Below, one piece after another: positions 11,198 to 12,951 of a stretch of 12,951 bases of DNA. The stretch's first letter is position 1, and each line of letters starts with the position of its first letter. The stretch is from the NCBI GenBank assembly GCA_947178115.1, contig CAMWXF010000018.1, forward strand, positions 1-12,951, in the 5' to 3' direction. Origin of the DNA: an uncultured Lachnospiraceae bacterium (GTDB lineage: Bacteria > Bacillota > Clostridia > Lachnospirales > Lachnospiraceae). The notes beneath the pieces were generated by a model that was not told the DNA's origin, made no database searches, and saw only the letters and a list, made by a program, of their open reading frames with translations. Position numbers and translations under genes: made by a program.

Positions 11198-11288
11198 GAC
11201 TTTACAAGCTAACTCTTATCCTCGGTAGGTGAATCTGCTTACGCCGACATTACGGCACCTACTGTCTTCGGCATGGTTATAACAACCT
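11171..11288 (-). ncRNA. L10 leader (autoregulatory 5' leader of rplJL)
   Basis: The transcript from about 11288 forms a stem GTAGGT (11262-11257) with ACCTAC (11230-11225). Inside it a smaller stem GCCG/CGGC (11256-11253 with 11246-11243) leaves an asymmetric loop. The 3' side carries CACCTACCGAGG (11231-11220), the type of conserved motif found in L10-binding leaders of Firmicutes. It lies directly upstream of rplJ and ends with an attenuator hairpin. Family knowledge: excess L10-L12 complex binds such leaders and lowers expression. I recall the pattern but could not run the covariance model. Confidence 0.75.
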
Positions 11289-11293
11289 TGACA

Positions 11294-11323
11294 ACTATAG
11301 CACACGGTGTTAATGGCTGTCAA
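11294..11323 (-). promoter_or_regulatory. Sigma-A-type promoter of rplJL
   Basis: The minus strand reads TTGACA (11323-11318), an 18-base spacer, and TATAGT (11299-11294), preceded by TGC, which makes an extended -10. Transcription would start near 11288-11287, giving a leader of about 170 bases. It separates rplJL from the unknown gene upstream. Confidence 0.85.
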
Positions 11324-11368
11324 GTCCTAATTTTTACACACTCCCCACACTCAGATACAAGTTAATAT

Positions 11369-12688
11369 CTACGGAGCCACGCTTGAGATATTGTCCCTGT
11401 CAATACTATGCCCCACATCTATCATCAGCCCGAACTTCTGTGCCTGCGTGACTTCCAGCTCCATCACGCCATAGGCCGTCTTGATCTGCAGCACTGTGGA
11501 GCCGTCCGGTTTCGTTATAAGCTTCGTTTCGATCTCATCCTCTTCTTCCGAATCTTTATCCGCTCCGACTCCTGCAGGGATCGTCATCTTGCCGTCATAA
11601 TATGAGAGTCGTGTCATATTTTTTCTGTTTTCATGCACTATGCCTCGCAGAATCAGCTCCATCTCTTCTCTGGTATAGAAACGCACACCGAAGTCATTCA
11701 TATATTTTGCATACTTGATCTTCTCCCGATCTATGTAAGTGGAGCCGTCCTTCTCATAGGTATAATCCGGCACTCCGTCCTTTGTTGTCTCGAAAAAAGA
11801 AACGAACTCATCCTCGTCGATCTCGCCCGCAAGGAAATCCTTCCAAAAATTCTCGTGGGCGGCAAACCGCAGGTTGGCATCCTGAGGAAACCGTTCCAAA
11901 AATGCCATGACCTTCTCATATTGCCCTTTTTCCGTATACGAAAAGCTCCACAGATCCTTGTTGACCCATCTCGTGCCGTCAAAATATGCTTCCTTACAGG
12001 AGATACCGTCCTGCCCGTAACAGGTAATATACCAGTGCTTCTGCTCCGGATTATCGGTGGGGTAACTGCATTTCGTGATTTCATCAGTAAGAAGCGCCGC
12101 TGCCTCCTCCGTTCCGATCTCCTCCGTCTTTATCGTGTCTGTTCCTGTCACTCCCGCTGCCGGCTGCTGCGGCACTCCTGTCACTTCAGTCACAGTCTGT
12201 GTCTCCGTTGTTTCTGACACATATGTCATTTCTTTCGGATCATGCATGCCGCTTTCGGCTTCCCGCCGTAACGCTTCCGCTTCCGCCTGCTTCTTGATCT
12301 CCTCGATCATCGCTTCCACTTCCTCGCGAAGCGCCTCCTCGGCAGCATCGAATTTCTCCAGAAGCTTTTCCCACTCTTTGATGGTATACTCCTGCGCACC
12401 GATCTTAAATTTCGGCTGGATCGTACCTTTTTTGATATTCTGCGCCATCTCCTCCATCTTCTCTAAAATCTGTTCTCTGTAAGACTTTGACTCAGTGGCG
12501 TCATCCTGCTTCTTATCCTTCGCATCCTCCCCGGCCTTTGCACTCTCATCTACTGTCTTCTGACCTTCTCCGAGACGATCCGCAAAGCTCATCGCTTCCT
12601 CATTTTCCGCATGATTTTTGCCATAGCTTCTGCCATATTCCGGATAATATCCCACTCTTGGGCTGTATTGATTCTGATTAATATTCAT
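11369..12688 (-). CDS. Uncharacterised 439-residue acidic, coiled-coil-containing protein
   Basis: I do not recognise a named family with confidence. The product is 439 residues, with no signal peptide and no membrane segment, so it is probably cytoplasmic unless exported by a leaderless route. In order: a polar Asn/Tyr-rich start (1-25), a short SFADRL motif (34-39), a charged low-complexity stretch (45-70), a Lys/Glu-rich helical and likely coiled-coil region (70-147), a Thr/Ser/Val-rich linker (155-195), a compact region with aromatics and Cys207, Cys223 and Cys231 (KHWYITCYGQDGISCKEA, 217-234), a helical block (252-300), and a C-terminal region with an acidic run at 379-386. The start is ATG 12688, because GGAGG (12698-12702) is 9 bases upstream; ATG 12697 abuts that site. 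It lies in the same direction as rplJ but has no clear functional link to it. Similar proteins seem to occur in Lachnospiraceae, from memory only. Confidence 0.88.
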   Translation of the reverse strand: MNINQNQYSPRVGYYPEYGRSYGKNHAENEEAMSFADRLGEGQKTVDESAKAGEDAKDKKQDDATESKSYREQILEKMEEMAQNIKKGTIQPKFKIGAQEYTIKEWEKLLEKFDAAEEALREEVEAMIEEIKKQAEAEALRREAESGMHDPKEMTYVSETTETQTVTEVTGVPQQPAAGVTGTDTIKTEEIGTEEAAALLTDEITKCSYPTDNPEQKHWYITCYGQDGISCKEAYFDGTRWVNKDLWSFSYTEKGQYEKVMAFLERFPQDANLRFAAHENFWKDFLAGEIDEDEFVSFFETTKDGVPDYTYEKDGSTYIDREKIKYAKYMNDFGVRFYTREEMELILRGIVHENRKNMTRLSYYDGKMTIPAGVGADKDSEEEDEIETKLITKPDGSTVLQIKTAYGVMELEVTQAQKFGLMIDVGHSIDRDNISSVAP

Positions 12689-12697
12689 ACAATCCAT

Positions 12698-12702
12698 CCT
12701 CC
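12698..12702 (-). promoter_or_regulatory. Shine-Dalgarno site of the 439-residue gene (decides the start)
   Basis: GGAGG on the minus strand lies 9 bases before ATG 12688 and directly touches ATG 12697. Normal spacing favours the downstream ATG. Confidence 0.75.
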
Positions 12703-12856
12703 ATCTCTGAACCGCCGATCACAATAGCACAGCTATTCCGGAACGCCCCCGGACAGCCTTCGCGTGAATTGCAGCTTTCGCTTATGTTCTTACTATAAAT
12801 ACGAATCACATATCCGAAAAGTTTCATCCGGTTTTATTTTTTTATGTTACGACCTT
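12703..12856 (-). other. Intergenic region upstream of the 439-residue gene
   Basis: Contains a perfect 6-bp hairpin AATAGC-ACA-GCTATT (12723-12737) in the likely 5' leader and a TATAGT (12797-12792) that could be a -10 box, but the sequence 17 bases upstream (TTTTCG) is a poor -35. No strong terminator was found after the partial gene at the window edge. The promoter is therefore unresolved. Confidence 0.4.
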
Positions 12857-12951
12857 TTACCAGGTAATATATCCCTCATCGTCAATCTGCACACCCGTTG
12901 ACATATTCCGCATGTCATTTAACACCCTCAATTTCTCCTCACCCTGCAGCA
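12857..12951 (-). CDS. C-terminal 30 codons of an unidentified gene, cut by window edge
   Basis: One minus-strand frame is open from the window edge to a TAA at 12859-12857. It reads LQGEEKLRVLNDMRNMSTG and then VQIDDEGYITW before the stop. The mix of charged and hydrophobic residues and the tidy end look like a real protein terminus, but 30 residues are too few to assign a family. The two other minus-strand frames read less like protein. It lies 168 bases upstream of the 439-residue gene, in the same direction, and may share its operon or be a separate unit. Confidence 0.55.
   Translation of the reverse strand, partial: LQGEEKLRVLNDMRNMSTGVQIDDEGYITW

Larger units (their letters stand above)
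11119..11368 (-). other. Intergenic region before rplJ (250 bases)
   Basis: It contains the promoter, the L10 leader, the attenuator and the rplJ ribosome-binding site. Bases 11324-11368, between the promoter and the stop codon of the upstream gene, show no convincing terminator hairpin, so read-through from the upstream gene into rplJ cannot be excluded. Confidence 0.6.

Noticed and set aside
11287..11324. Inverted repeat CTTGACA / TGTCAAG flanking the rplJ -10 region as an operator
   Set aside because: Arms are only 7 bases, 24 apart, and one arm is the -35 itself; chance is a good explanation.
12781..12835. Flagellar-type (sigma-D-like) promoter upstream of the 439-residue gene
   Set aside because: A TAAA and a CGGATAT-like block exist, but the match and spacing are poor and nothing else ties the gene to motility.

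Overview
The window carries a continuous minus-strand block of core transcription and translation genes from a low-to-mid GC Gram-positive anaerobe. Protein details (long S12 with the Firmicutes-type insertion, no SI3 insert in RpoC, acidic RpoB and RpoC tails, EF-G wording) suggest a Lachnospiraceae-type Clostridium relative. That placement rests on remembered family features, not on a search. All genes read right to left.

Layout in transcription order: (1) the last 30 codons of an unidentified gene (12857-12951); (2) a 439-residue protein of unknown function (11369-12688); (3) a sigma-A-type promoter and an L10-type autoregulatory leader with attenuator hairpin (11171-11323); (4) rplJ (L10, with an unusual 53-residue Ala/Glu/Pro tail) and rplL (L7/L12); (5) an intergenic stretch with a strong hairpin followed by a second promoter (9779-10046); (6) rpoB and rpoC, complete; (7) a 160-base gap in which a rho-independent terminator and the promoter of the next operon are folded into one another (1992-2065); (8) the str operon: rpsL (S12), rpsG (S7), and the first 273 codons of fusA (EF-G), which runs off the left edge.

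The genes work together: L10 and four or six copies of L12 form the ribosomal stalk that recruits EF-G; S12 and S7 are small-subunit proteins at the decoding centre and the head; RpoB and RpoC form the catalytic core of RNA polymerase. Three well-formed promoters (upstream of rplJ, rpoB and rpsL) and two or three hairpin terminators or attenuators suggest a modular layout in which L10-L12, RNA polymerase and the str operon can be set to different levels.

The most notable point is the rpoC-rpsL junction. A 14-bp-stem terminator followed by seven T closes the rpoBC transcript, while the -10 box and the likely start site of the rpsL promoter lie inside that hairpin's loop, so transcripts started there would lack the upstream arm and escape termination. 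Other items worth a look are the unknown 439-residue protein where rplK-rplA often sits, the tandem-repeat tail of L10, and the 205-base structured rpsL-rpsG spacer. No transposons, CRISPR arrays, tRNA or rRNA genes were seen.
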